Source: Alphaproteobacteria bacterium
GTDB lineage: Bacteria > Pseudomonadota > Alphaproteobacteria > GCA-2731375
DNA: 52,199 nucleotides
Direction: 5' to 3'
NCBI GenBank assembly: GCA_030746295.1
Contig: JASLMY010000007.1
Location: forward strand, 1-52,199
Positions 7,995 to 15,865 of this stretch are shown one piece after another. The position numbers and the translations under genes are program-made. The notes beneath the pieces are model-generated. The model was not told the origin of the DNA. It worked only from the letters and a program-made list of their open reading frames with translations, and made no database searches. Position 1 is the first letter of the stretch; every line of letters starts with the position of its first letter.

Positions 7995-8327
7995 CTAACG
8001 GGCATCGCTCGTATCGGGCTCGATCATCCCGAAGACGCAGCCGCTGTCGTCGGCGACGATGACGATGGTGCCGACAACAGCGATCGTGAGGGCGTCCCGC
8101 AAGACCTCGTCACCGGCGGCAAGCACGTCGGATAATCCCTAGTCCAAGTCGTCGACCGCGAGATAGGTGAGCCAGTGCGAGGGCATGCCGTCGAATTCGG
8201 GCGAGCGCAAAGAGAAGAAACCGCAGACCGCTTTGCCGTCACGCTTCGCCAGCCAGGCCGGGGCCGCGCCCGCCTCGGCATCCCAGGTGTTGCGCTCGTT
8301 CCACCAGACGTTGCCTCGATTGGCCAT
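7995..8327 (-). pseudogene. VOC (glyoxalase/bleomycin resistance) family pseudogene
   Basis: From ATG 8327 the frame begins MANRGNVWWNERNTWDAEA, the start of a VOC-domain protein, then jumps to GKAVCGFFSLRSPEFDGMPSHWLTYLAVDDLD. Compared with intact relatives, the helix and strand that normally separate these parts are missing, so an internal deletion is likely. An in-frame TAG at 8141-8139 interrupts the reading, yet the same frame continues sensibly with GLSDVLAAGDEVL and VGTIVIVADDSGCVFGMIEP to a stop at 7995. A deletion plus a nonsense codon both point to a decayed gene. The intact ancestor would have been a cytoplasmic metal-dependent enzyme or binding protein. Confidence 0.7.
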
Positions 8328-8410
8328 GGCCCCGTTCCCCTGTTCCGATCGCGCGGCAACGCCCGATGGCATGCGCCCGAGCATTATCCGCACCAAGGTC
8401 GCGCCTTCGG

Positions 8411-8995
8411 CTATTGCTCGGCGCCCTCGGCCCCTGCGTCGCCCTCGCCGTCTAGAAACCGGACCCCGATCATGGTGCCGGTGCGATAGACGACCTCGCA
8501 GCGGTGCTCCCGGTCCTGTCCCAAGTCGAGAAGAATCTGGTTGGGACAAGTCGGTGTCGCGGCGAACAACAACTTGGCGCCACCGCTCGACAGGTCCCGG
8601 ACCGTGCAGCTCAAGACACTCTGCCTGTCGTTGTAGATCACCTTGGCCGAAAGCAGCGTCGTCCGTCGGAGGTCTCTTTCATGGTGCGGCTCGCCATGGC
8701 CGCTATCCTCGCCGGTCCGAGGCTCGACCGTCGGCGTCGTCGCGCCGACGACCTCGTGCTCCTCGGTCGGCCGGGGCTCCGGGCGGTCGCGTCGCACCGT
8801 CGCCAGGGCCCGAGTCTTGACCCAGAACTCGACCAGCAGGCCCTTGTCGCCGTCGGCCTCGAAGCTGACGGCCTCGGGGTGGTGGTCGCTCAGCCATTGG
8901 AAGAAGGCCTTGGGGTCCGAGGCGCCGCCGGTTTTCGCCGGCCAGTCGTCCCAAAGTGCGAGAACGTGCCGCTTGGCGTCGCGCTGCGTGGTCAT
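8411..8995 (-). CDS. PilZ domain protein
   Basis: 194 residues from ATG 8995 (MTTQRDAKRHVLALWDDW); a longer frame to 9082 has a low-complexity extension. The N-terminal ~65 residues form an unknown small domain rich in Trp and acidic residues, followed by a polar linker with many Glu and Thr. A PilZ domain lies at about 120-190 with the c-di-GMP-binding signature: basic RR in ERDLRRTTLL, then DLSSGGAKLLF (D/NxSxxG). It likely responds to cyclic di-GMP, though no diguanylate cyclase lies nearby. Monocistronic, cytoplasmic. Confidence 0.8.
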   Translation of the reverse strand: MTTQRDAKRHVLALWDDWPAKTGGASDPKAFFQWLSDHHPEAVSFEADGDKGLLVEFWVKTRALATVRRDRPEPRPTEEHEVVGATTPTVEPRTGEDSGHGEPHHERDLRRTTLLSAKVIYNDRQSVLSCTVRDLSSGGAKLLFAATPTCPNQILLDLGQDREHRCEVVYRTGTMIGVRFLDGEGDAGAEGAEQ

Positions 8996-9175
8996 CCTCG
9001 GCTCATCAATGCGTCGTGACGTATCGCCCCGCCAGCCCCCTAGGCTCGGCCATCGGCCCCTGTTCGGTCCGTCTGAATACACCCTCGCCGACGCCTCGAC
9101 AACGGGCGGGATCGCGCACCGTCTACCGCTGCTCGCCTCGACGACTTTCCCGAGTACGGTGCGTCTCGGGCCGGC

Positions 9176-10759
9176 TCAGCCGGCCGGGCATTCGACGTCG
9201 CCCTCGTGCGCGGGACCGGTGCGGAAGGCGCGGTAGCGCACCGGCGACCATTTACCGCCGCCGGCCTCGTCGGAGATGAAGACGTAGGAGTTGTAGCGGC
9301 AGACCTTGTCGTCGTCGCTATCGGCCCACAGTACCGTACCGGTGATCTTGCGATAGCGGATCTTGGTATCGGTATAGCGGCCGTACGCCCAATCGCCGAT
9401 CACCGAGACGTCCAACACCTGGTCGGCGGACTTCGTGACCGGGCCCACCAGGGCCTTTCGCATCTGCTGTCGGATCGACTTCAGATCGCCGCCGCCATAG
9501 CTGTCGGCAGGGAACGTGCCGGTCGCCGCGATCCGCTCTCCCGCGCCCACCAGCAAGGTGAACTCACCAACCGCCGTCGGTCCCTGGCTCCGGTAGCTCC
9601 CGTCCTTGCTCCAGAATTCGAAGCGGATCCGGTGCCGGCCCTTCGACAGGTTCTTGGTGGCGGTGCGCCAGGCGTTGGCCTCCGCCTCGAAAGCCTTGTC
9701 GGCGGGCACCGGGTGGGGGCCGAATTGCCAGGTGGTGTTCCACTGCGGGAATTTGCCGCGATAGCGGCCCTCGACGAAGACACCGAACTTCACGGGCACG
9801 TTCTTGCCGTCGATGTAGAGCCGGTACTCGTAGCCGAAGCGACTGTTCGCTTTCGGCTTGGCGGCGCCTTCCTGATAGACGGGCGTGTTGCCCATCGAGT
9901 ACTCGCTATAGAGCCGGCCGAAGATCGGATCGGAGAGCTTGAAGGTATCGCTCAACACCGCCTGGTCCTGCGATTTCAGGCCGATCTCTTTCTTCGACCA
10001 GATGAAACGACCGATGTTTCCGCGATGCCGCTTGCCGCTGATCCCCTGCTGGGAATAGCGCTCGTGGATGGCCTTGACGGCGGCCGACCGCTTGGCCGCG
10101 CCCGCCTTGGCGGCGGCGGCGCGGGTGACGTCGTTGTGCCGCTCGATGTACTGGAAGTTTTCGCGGGCGCTGTTGTAGGCGTGCTTGGCACCGAGAAAGC
10201 CGCCGTTGCCCGTGGTGTCCACGTACTTCGAATAGGTGGTGGTGAGCTTCTTGAAAGCGGCTTCCGCTTCCGCCAACGACTTCCGGGCCGTCTCCAGTGT
10301 CTTAGCCGAGGTATCGCCGCGGTTCCTGAGCTGTTGGATATTGAACGACGCGGCATCGAGGCGGGCGCGGAGCTGCTGCGCGGCGGCCCGGCCGCCGGTG
10401 GCGCCAGCGGCTGCCGCTCCTGTCGTTGCTGCCGGCGCCGCGCCCGCCGCCGGCGCCTGGCGCGCTCGCGCCGTCAGTCCAGCTATCCGCTTCTTCAATG
10501 CCACCAGCGTCGGGTGCTCGGGGTCGAACTTGCCGGGATAGTAGTTGAAGATGTTGTCGTATTCTTTCTGCGCCCCCTTGATGTGGCCGAGCGAGAGCTT
10601 GGGCTCGCCCCGGGTGATCAGGTCTTCGGCCTTGTCGAGAGAGTCGGTCGCCGAATTCACCCGGCGCTGAATGTTCGACAACAGCTCTTGCGCTTCGACG
10701 AGGGGCGCCGACGCCAAGGCGACCAGCAGGGCCGTAGCGAGCAAGGTAAGCCTTCGCAT
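9176..10759 (-). CDS. Large secreted protein of unknown function
   Basis: 527 residues from ATG 10759, preceded by GGGAGGAATC. A signal peptide is clear (MRRLTLLATALLVALASAPLVEA, cleavage before QELL). Residues ~23-110 are helical and TPR-like (EDLITRGEPKLSLGHIKGAQKEYDNIFNYYPGKFDPEH, cut here for description). An Ala-rich linker spans ~112-140, and a coiled-coil-prone stretch runs ~140-235. The C-terminal ~280 residues are beta-rich with many aromatic residues (YRLYIDGKNVPVKFGVFVEGRYRG is typical of the style). It ends near a single Cys pair (VCRYN, VECPAG) that may form a disulfide. I do not recognise a named family. Probably periplasmic or surface-exposed. Confidence 0.75.
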   Translation of the reverse strand: MRRLTLLATALLVALASAPLVEAQELLSNIQRRVNSATDSLDKAEDLITRGEPKLSLGHIKGAQKEYDNIFNYYPGKFDPEHPTLVALKKRIAGLTARARQAPAAGAAPAATTGAAAAGATGGRAAAQQLRARLDAASFNIQQLRNRGDTSAKTLETARKSLAEAEAAFKKLTTTYSKYVDTTGNGGFLGAKHAYNSARENFQYIERHNDVTRAAAAKAGAAKRSAAVKAIHERYSQQGISGKRHRGNIGRFIWSKKEIGLKSQDQAVLSDTFKLSDPIFGRLYSEYSMGNTPVYQEGAAKPKANSRFGYEYRLYIDGKNVPVKFGVFVEGRYRGKFPQWNTTWQFGPHPVPADKAFEAEANAWRTATKNLSKGRHRIRFEFWSKDGSYRSQGPTAVGEFTLLVGAGERIAATGTFPADSYGGGDLKSIRQQMRKALVGPVTKSADQVLDVSVIGDWAYGRYTDTKIRYRKITGTVLWADSDDDKVCRYNSYVFISDEAGGGKWSPVRYRAFRTGPAHEGDVECPAG

Positions 10760-10828
10760 TGATTCCTCCCGAGATTCGACACATCGTCGCCTATGGTGCC
10801 GCAATCCCGGTCGTGCTTGCGCTGCTCG

Positions 10829-10857
10829 TTGCCCGATCCCCTGGTCGAGGATAATTA
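10829..10857 (+). promoter_or_regulatory. Candidate promoter, divergent intergenic region
   Basis: -35 TTGCCC (10829-10834), 17-base spacer, -10 TAATTA (10852-10857), about 100 bases upstream of the plus-strand gene at 10964. The 204-base gap also has to hold the promoter of the divergent secreted-protein gene, which I could not place. Confidence 0.4.
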
Positions 10858-10963
10858 GACACTGTATGGGTAAAGCGGATCAAGCGATGCGGCGCCGGCT
10901 CCCTCGCGCGACCGTCCGACGCTTCGCCGGTGCCGCGTTGGGAGGTGCTGAAGAGGCCCAGAG

Positions 10964-12091
10964 ATGTCGGTCTACAAGGTATTCGCCACGGACATGCCGG
11001 CCGCGCTCAGCACCGGCGACTGGCCGCTGCCGACGGCGACGGAGCCTGGTCAGTGGATGGCGGCCGCCGACGGGCCGCTGGTGCTCTATGAGAACGGCTA
11101 TGACCTCTGCCGGCCCAAGGATCTGGTGCGGTGCCTCCATGCCTCGATCTTCGAGGCGGAATACCAGGGCGAGGCGATCGATACCGAGCATCGACTCCTC
11201 GTCCGGCAGGCCCGGCTGGTCCGCTCTGTCGCGCGCTGGACGCGGCTTACCGCGATCCTGTTCGCGGCCGATTGCGTGGAGCGGGTCTTGCCCCTCTACG
11301 AGGCGCGCCGGCCAGGAGAAAGCTGGCCCCAAGACGCCCTTCGGGTGGCACGGGAGGCCGTCTGCGGCGAGATGAACCTCGCCCACAAGCATCTGGCCAC
11401 GACGGCCGGCTACGAGATGAAGACCGCGGAGGCCGCGGCGCAGAGCGACCCCGTCACCCATGCCGTCTGGAAGGCGGTCCGTTGGATCGTCCAAGCCGAC
11501 TTCTGGGACCGGCCCGCGCACGTGGCCAGGTTCGCACGCGAGGCGGTCGAGGCCGCCGCCCCGCCGCCGGCAGAAGTCGCGAGCGACGCCGAACTCGCGT
11601 GGCAGACCGAACGCCTCTTCGCCTATTTCCGAAGCGAGCCGTTTCTCGACGTCGCGCGGCGAGACTTGGTCCCGGCTCCGCTGACGGCTGCGGCGACGCC
11701 GACGCCGACAACGCCTGAGCCGGCGCCGAGCCAGAATGCGAAGTTCCCACCCAAGGGCGGCATGCGCATGGTCGGGCGGCGGTCCTACAGCGTTCGCGTC
11801 ATCGACAACTTCCATCGTCACGACTCCGACGAGGCGTTCGAGGTCGGCGGCTTCCCGACCCTGGCGGCGGCGCGGGAGTATGCGATTCGGCGTGTCCGCG
11901 CCTCGATCGAGCCGCTTCGCAAACCCGGCGACGACGCAGACACCTTGCGGCGCGCCTGGTCGGCCATGGGCGAAGAGGTCGTCGTCGAGGGCGAGCGCAT
12001 CGGCGCTGCCTTTCTGGATCGTTTCGTCGCCGAGCCGCCCGGGCCCGGCGAATGCGACTATCTCGCCGTCGGGCCAAATCCCGACGCGTGA
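10964..12091 (+). CDS. Unknown protein with an Imm5-like helical domain
   Basis: 375 residues, no signal peptide. The first ~210 residues are helical. The segment LTAILFAADCVERVLPLYEARRP (described, not a full motif) resembles the AADCAERVLPLFE core of putative Imm5-type immunity domains and is followed by Ala/Arg-rich helices typical of them. A Pro/Thr linker at about 235-265 leads to a second ~110-residue domain (GGMRMVGRRSYSVRVIDNFH onward) with an alpha/beta pattern that I do not recognise. No toxin gene is adjacent, so an immunity role is not supported by context; the fold similarity is tentative. Start ATG 10964 has GGAGG at 10940-10944, which is rather far upstream. Confidence 0.65.
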   Translation: MSVYKVFATDMPAALSTGDWPLPTATEPGQWMAAADGPLVLYENGYDLCRPKDLVRCLHASIFEAEYQGEAIDTEHRLLVRQARLVRSVARWTRLTAILFAADCVERVLPLYEARRPGESWPQDALRVAREAVCGEMNLAHKHLATTAGYEMKTAEAAAQSDPVTHAVWKAVRWIVQADFWDRPAHVARFAREAVEAAAPPPAEVASDAELAWQTERLFAYFRSEPFLDVARRDLVPAPLTAAATPTPTTPEPAPSQNAKFPPKGGMRMVGRRSYSVRVIDNFHRHDSDEAFEVGGFPTLAAAREYAIRRVRASIEPLRKPGDDADTLRRAWSAMGEEVVVEGERIGAAFLDRFVAEPPGPGECDYLAVGPNPDA

Positions 12092-12190
12092 ACTCGATCC
12101 GGGGTGCCACGGCCCGTGGCGAGCCGTGCTAGAATTTCCGTCGCCGAGCCGTTCGGCATCGATCCGACGCGATCACGGGGAGGGATTGAA

Positions 12191-12583
12191 ATGGAAAAGG
12201 TCATCTGCGAAGTGCCGGTCCTGTCCGAGGCGATACGACAGCAGGAGGTGCCGTTGTCGCCGGTAGTGCGGGCCGGCGACTTCGTCTTCGTATCCGGGCT
12301 GCCGCCGGTGGACCTGGAGACCGGTGAGCTGTTCAGCGGCGATATCGCGAGGCAGACCGAGCTCTCGCTCGCCAACGTCAAGAGCGCCCTGGAAGCCGCC
12401 GGCTCTTCGCTCGAAAAGGTCGTCAAGGTGACCATCTACATCACCAACTCGGCGCACTTCAAGACCGTCAACGACGTCTATCGCGGCTATTTCCCCCACG
12501 ATCCGCCGGCCCGAAGCTTCGTCGCCATGTCGTCGTGGCCGATCCCGTTCGACATCGAGATCGAATGCATCGCGCTCGCCTGA
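12191..12583 (+). CDS. RidA family (YjgF/YER057c/UK114) protein
   Basis: 130 residues from ATG 12191, preceded by GGGATTGAA; an in-frame earlier start at 12104 adds an unrelated tail. RidA proteins are small trimeric enamine/imine deaminases that hydrolyse reactive 2-aminoacrylate-type intermediates. The conserved pattern is present: GDFVFVSGLPPVD, SLANVKSALEAAGSSLEKVVKVTIYITN and the active-site Arg in PARSFVAM. An extended -10 sequence TGCTAGAAT (hexamer 12130-12135) lies upstream. The family has several subgroups; this one may be a divergent non-canonical member. Confidence 0.88.
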   Translation: MEKVICEVPVLSEAIRQQEVPLSPVVRAGDFVFVSGLPPVDLETGELFSGDIARQTELSLANVKSALEAAGSSLEKVVKVTIYITNSAHFKTVNDVYRGYFPHDPPARSFVAMSSWPIPFDIEIECIALA

Positions 12584-12611
12584 GGGGTAGATCGAAAACC
12601 GGCCGTCGCTG

Positions 12612-13238
12612 ATGGCGCGGATATCGGTCGGGAAAGGCCGGGACACTCAGGAAACGGGCGTGCCGGTGCGCCTTGAATCAGAGCGGCTCAACCAACTATC
12701 GCCGCTGCCCAAAGAGTGTGCCGCAGAGATCGCCGCCTGGTTCCAGGATCCCGAGATCGGACGCTACATCTCCCAGCCGCTGGCAACGGTGCGAAAGGCC
12801 CAGGCCGCGATCCGCGCCGCCGACAACGAAAAAAACTTTCTCTTCGGCGTCTTTCCGAAAGGGACGTCGACGATCATCGGCTATACCCAGGTCGGCGTGA
12901 TCGCGCGCCATCGCTGGGCCAAGACGACCTCGGTGATCGGCGATCGAGGCTATTGGGGTGGCCGCTACGCCACGGAGATGCGGGCGGCGGTCCTCGACTT
13001 TCTGTTCCGCGACCGCGCCTTGCACAAGGTCGCCAGCTTCGTCCATGGCCGAAACGTCCCGGCGATCTTCAACAACACCGCGCTCGGCTACGCCAACGAA
13101 GGCATCTTGCGCCAGGAGGAAATGGGACCGGACGGCGCGTACCACGACGTCGTCTGCTTCGGGATCCTGCGCGAGGAATGGCTGGCGCGAGAACGCCGAG
13201 AGACACCCGGGAACGACGGGATTGGCCTCGATAGCTAG
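12612..13238 (+). CDS. GNAT family N-acetyltransferase (RimJ/RimL-like)
   Basis: 208 residues. Acetyl-CoA-dependent N-acyltransferase of the ribosomal-protein/amine type. Seen: an N-terminal strand (VRLESERL), the region EIGRYISQP, and the acetyl-CoA loop region VIGDRGYWGGRYATEMRAAVLDFLF at about 113-137, where the usual Q/RxxGxG/A reads DRGYWGGRYA. The C-terminal HKVASFVHGRNVPAIFNNTALGY matches motif B and the Asn after it. The start at 12612 (ATG) is plausible; RBS is not obvious. The TAG stop is shared base-for-base with the opposite gene's TAG in the palindrome CTAG. The acceptor is unknown. Confidence 0.82.
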   Translation: MARISVGKGRDTQETGVPVRLESERLNQLSPLPKECAAEIAAWFQDPEIGRYISQPLATVRKAQAAIRAADNEKNFLFGVFPKGTSTIIGYTQVGVIARHRWAKTTSVIGDRGYWGGRYATEMRAAVLDFLFRDRALHKVASFVHGRNVPAIFNNTALGYANEGILRQEEMGPDGAYHDVVCFGILREEWLARERRETPGNDGIGLDS

Positions 13239-13747
13239 TCCAGGAAGCCGGCGAAGCGGACGCTGTCGTTCAGGATATGGCCGCGCCCGTACTGATCGGT
13301 GCACCAGGTGCCGTGCATCAGGGCGCGGCGTCCGTCGATGATGCGCTCGCCGGTCGTGGGCTTGCAGTTGCCGAGCCTGAGCGGCTCCGCGGCGGCGGGC
13401 GCATACCGTGGCGGCGCGTAGGCGGGCGGGCGGCTCAGGACGTCGAGGACCAGCAGGCCGCCGAGGACGGCAAGGGCGCCGGCAACGGCTCCGCCGCCAT
13501 GCCCGTGGTAGCCGAAGTGCACGCCCGAACGATGACCGTGAGGGTAGCCGTGATGGCGGAAGCGATAGCCGTGGTGGCGCCGGCGATGGCCATAACGATG
13601 ACCGTAGCCGTAACCGAAGCCATGGTGACCGTGGCCACGGTGTTTGTAGCCGCCAGCCGTTGCCGGTGCCGCGCTCGCCACCGCCAGGCCGAGTGACAGG
13701 ATCAAGCCGACGAGGCCGACGGTCAGGTATCGTGGAAACCGGTGCAT
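13235..13747 (-). CDS. Secreted His/Gly-rich hypothetical protein
   Basis: 170 residues from ATG 13747. A signal peptide runs MHRFPRYLTVGLVGLILSLG to about ASAAPATA. Residues 33-77 are an extreme run of His, Gly, Tyr and Arg (many GHG, GYG and RHH repeats). Then comes a hydrophobic glycine/alanine segment (about 83-104), then a compact C-terminal domain with two Cys (GNCKPTTGE, HGTWCTDQ). The His-rich part may bind metal; this is inference from composition. Similar secreted histidine-rich proteins are common and uncharacterised in alphaproteobacteria. Convergent with the GNAT gene, the stops overlapping. Confidence 0.75.
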   Translation of the reverse strand: MHRFPRYLTVGLVGLILSLGLAVASAAPATAGGYKHRGHGHHGFGYGYGHRYGHRRRHHGYRFRHHGYPHGHRSGVHFGYHGHGGGAVAGALAVLGGLLVLDVLSRPPAYAPPRYAPAAAEPLRLGNCKPTTGERIIDGRRALMHGTWCTDQYGRGHILNDSVRFAGFLD

Positions 13748-13821
13748 CGTGCCGCCTCCGTTGCGCGCATGATACCCCAAATGCGGCGCCCGTCGCCAAT
13801 CCTGTGTGCGCTGGCCTCGAA

Positions 13822-14160
13822 TTACGCCTCCCTCGGCTTGATCTGGGCGCGGCCGGTGACGGTGACGCTGAGCCGAGCGTAGCCGTCGCCGTGGCGCGAG
13901 CGCCGCACCCAGCCCGAGCCTTCGCACTCGACCAGCGTTCGGTGCAGGATCGAGCCCTCGATATCGTCGGCCACGGCAATGTCGCCGGACATGATCAACA
14001 ATTCGAGCAGCAGTCGTTGCTGGGGCAGGAGGCTCGCCATCGACTTCTCATACGGCCGGTCGCCGTCCCGGTCAACCGAGGCCGGATCGGAGGCGTCGCC
14101 GTTTTGCATTTGCCGTCCGATCCGATAGAAGGTGGGTCGTTCAGCCATTGGGATGCTCAT
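13822..14160 (-). CDS. Small hypothetical protein, winged-helix-like C-terminus
   Basis: 112 residues from ATG 14160, or 108 from ATG 14148 (MAERPTFYRIG); neither has a clear ribosome site. The middle (MASLLPQQRLLLELLIMSGDIAVADDIEGSILHRTL, quoted only as style) is helical. The end (GWVRRSRHGDGYARLSVTVTGRAQIK) resembles the wing of a winged-helix domain, suggesting DNA binding, but there is no firm family match. The upstream start overlaps the divergent MipA gene start (CATG at 14158-14161). It could regulate that neighbour (inference). Confidence 0.6.
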   Translation of the reverse strand: MSIPMAERPTFYRIGRQMQNGDASDPASVDRDGDRPYEKSMASLLPQQRLLLELLIMSGDIAVADDIEGSILHRTLVECEGSGWVRRSRHGDGYARLSVTVTGRAQIKPREA

Positions 14161-15019
14161 GATCCGACATCTTGTTCTGGCAGTCGTGTTGGGCCTTGCT
14201 TTGGCGCCAGTCGATCGGGCCGCGGCCGGGGAAGCCCCGGCCGAGGAGAAGCCGTTGTTCGAGATCGGCGCCATCGGCGGTGGCGGCTACGTGCCCGACT
14301 ACCCGGCCGCCGGGCAGAACCACTTCCAGGCCATCGGCTTGCCCTATATCGTCTATCGCGGCGACTTCTTGCGCTCCGACGAGCGCGGCTTGCGCGGCCG
14401 TATCCTACGGACCCGGAACTTCGAGTTCGACGTCAGCCTCGGCGGCTCGTTCTCGACCGACTCGGACAAGAACGATGCCCGTGCCGGCATGCCGGACCTC
14501 GACTGGATGGGCGAGATCGGCCCTCGGCTGCAGATCACGCTCGCGCGGGCGGCGCGCAACGCCCGGCTGGATCTGGAGCTGCCCGTCAGGGCGGTGTTCT
14601 CGACCGACCTCACCAGCATTGATTACCGCGGCTTCGTCTTCGCGCCGGAGCTCGCCTACCAGAACGAGGACTTCCTGGACGCCGACTACCAGGTCAAGCT
14701 GTCGCTCGGGCCGGTGCTGGCGACGGAGCGGCTGATGGACTATTTCTACGAGGTCGATCCCGCCTTCGCGAGGCCCGGCCGCCCGGCCTTCGATGCCGAC
14801 CCGGGCTATCTCGGCAGCCGCCTGCAACTTCTGGTCAGCAAGCCGCTCGGCGGCAGGCTGACGCTCTTCGGCGCAGCACAAGTCGGCTTTCATGGCGGTG
14901 CGACCAACGACGCGAGCCCGCTCTTCCAAGACGACGTCACCTTCGCCGTCGGCATCGGGCTCGCTTGGTCGTTCTGGCAGTCGGAGCGGCGGGTCAAGGT
15001 CGAGCGGCGCGGCCGATGA
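14153..15019 (+). CDS. MipA/OmpV family outer-membrane protein
   Basis: 288 residues from ATG 14153 (MLMIRHLVLAVVLGLALAPV); ATG 14159 is an alternative. Signal peptide cleaved near AAAGEA. The body is a 12-strand-type beta-barrel pattern with alternating aromatic residues. It starts with the family hallmark IGAIGGGGYVPDYPAAGQN and ends in the outer-membrane-type terminal strand AVGIGLAWSFW followed by a short charged tail. MipA scaffolds murein synthesis and hydrolysis enzymes in E. coli; many family members have no known role. The alpha/beta hydrolase gene follows after 16 bases, so they may be co-transcribed. Confidence 0.85.
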   Translation: MLMIRHLVLAVVLGLALAPVDRAAAGEAPAEEKPLFEIGAIGGGGYVPDYPAAGQNHFQAIGLPYIVYRGDFLRSDERGLRGRILRTRNFEFDVSLGGSFSTDSDKNDARAGMPDLDWMGEIGPRLQITLARAARNARLDLELPVRAVFSTDLTSIDYRGFVFAPELAYQNEDFLDADYQVKLSLGPVLATERLMDYFYEVDPAFARPGRPAFDADPGYLGSRLQLLVSKPLGGRLTLFGAAQVGFHGGATNDASPLFQDDVTFAVGIGLAWSFWQSERRVKVERRGR

Positions 15020-15035
15020 TCATGGAGACAGCAGT

Positions 15036-15737
15036 ATGACCGACATCGTTCTCGTTCACGGCGCCTTTCACGGCGGCTGGTGCTGGCGCGACTTGGCCGA
15101 CCGGCTCGGCGCCGAGGGCCACCGGGTCTTCACGCCGACGCTGACCGGCCTCGGCGAGCGCTCGCATCTGTTGACGGCGGCTGTCGATCTCGAGACACAC
15201 GTCCAGGACCTCGTCAATGTCTTCGAGTGGGAAGAACTGTCGGGCGTGGTCCTGCTCGGCCACTCCTACGGCGGCATGCCGATCACCGGCGCCGCCGACC
15301 GAATTCCGGCGCGGCTGAGCGCGCTCGTATATCTCGACGCCATCCTGCCCGAGGACGGCCAATCGGCGCTCGCCATCCGCTCGGCCGAGCCCGGCGCTGT
15401 GGCGCTACCGGAATCGGCCGACGGCATCTCGGTACCACCGCCGCCGGCCACGGTCTTCGGCCTGGCGGGCGAGCAGGCGGCCCATGCCGAGCGGCTGCTG
15501 ACGCCGCATCCCTTGGCGACCATGAGCCAGCCGGTCAGCCTCAGCGGCGCCTGGCGGCAGGTGTCACAGAAGCTCTACATCCGCTGCGGCCAGTATCCCA
15601 GCCCCTATTTCGACCGTTTCCTGGCCGCCGCCGAGGCCGATCCGGAGTGGACCGCGATTCCCACCGACCTGCCCCACAACATCATGATGACCGACCCCGA
15701 CTGGCTGGCGGGCGTGCTGCGCGAGCACGTGCTCTGA
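15036..15737 (+). CDS. Alpha/beta hydrolase (plant esterase/hydroxynitrile-lyase-like)
   Basis: 233 residues from ATG 15036. Small single-domain hydrolase. The oxyanion-hole motif VLVHGAFHGGWCW is at 5-17. The nucleophile is S77 in GHSYGG, and the catalytic His is probably H214 in LPHNIMMTDPDW near the end. Together with THPLATM-like lid segments, this is the pattern of the EstC/methylesterase/hydroxynitrile-lyase branch, which hydrolyses small esters. A clean GGAGACAGC region precedes the ATG. Located 16 bases after the MipA gene. Cytoplasmic; the natural ester is unknown. Confidence 0.85.
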   Translation: MTDIVLVHGAFHGGWCWRDLADRLGAEGHRVFTPTLTGLGERSHLLTAAVDLETHVQDLVNVFEWEELSGVVLLGHSYGGMPITGAADRIPARLSALVYLDAILPEDGQSALAIRSAEPGAVALPESADGISVPPPPATVFGLAGEQAAHAERLLTPHPLATMSQPVSLSGAWRQVSQKLYIRCGQYPSPYFDRFLAAAEADPEWTAIPTDLPHNIMMTDPDWLAGVLREHVL

Positions 15738-15865
15738 GGCAAGAAGCGAGCCGAGGCTTGCCCCTCAGACCGGCTTGTCGTCCGGGGGGGCCTGGCATAG
15801 GTTCGCCGGGCCATGGGCGCGGGCCTTGGGTCGCGTCGACGCCCGTAAGCAATCGGAAGGATGCC

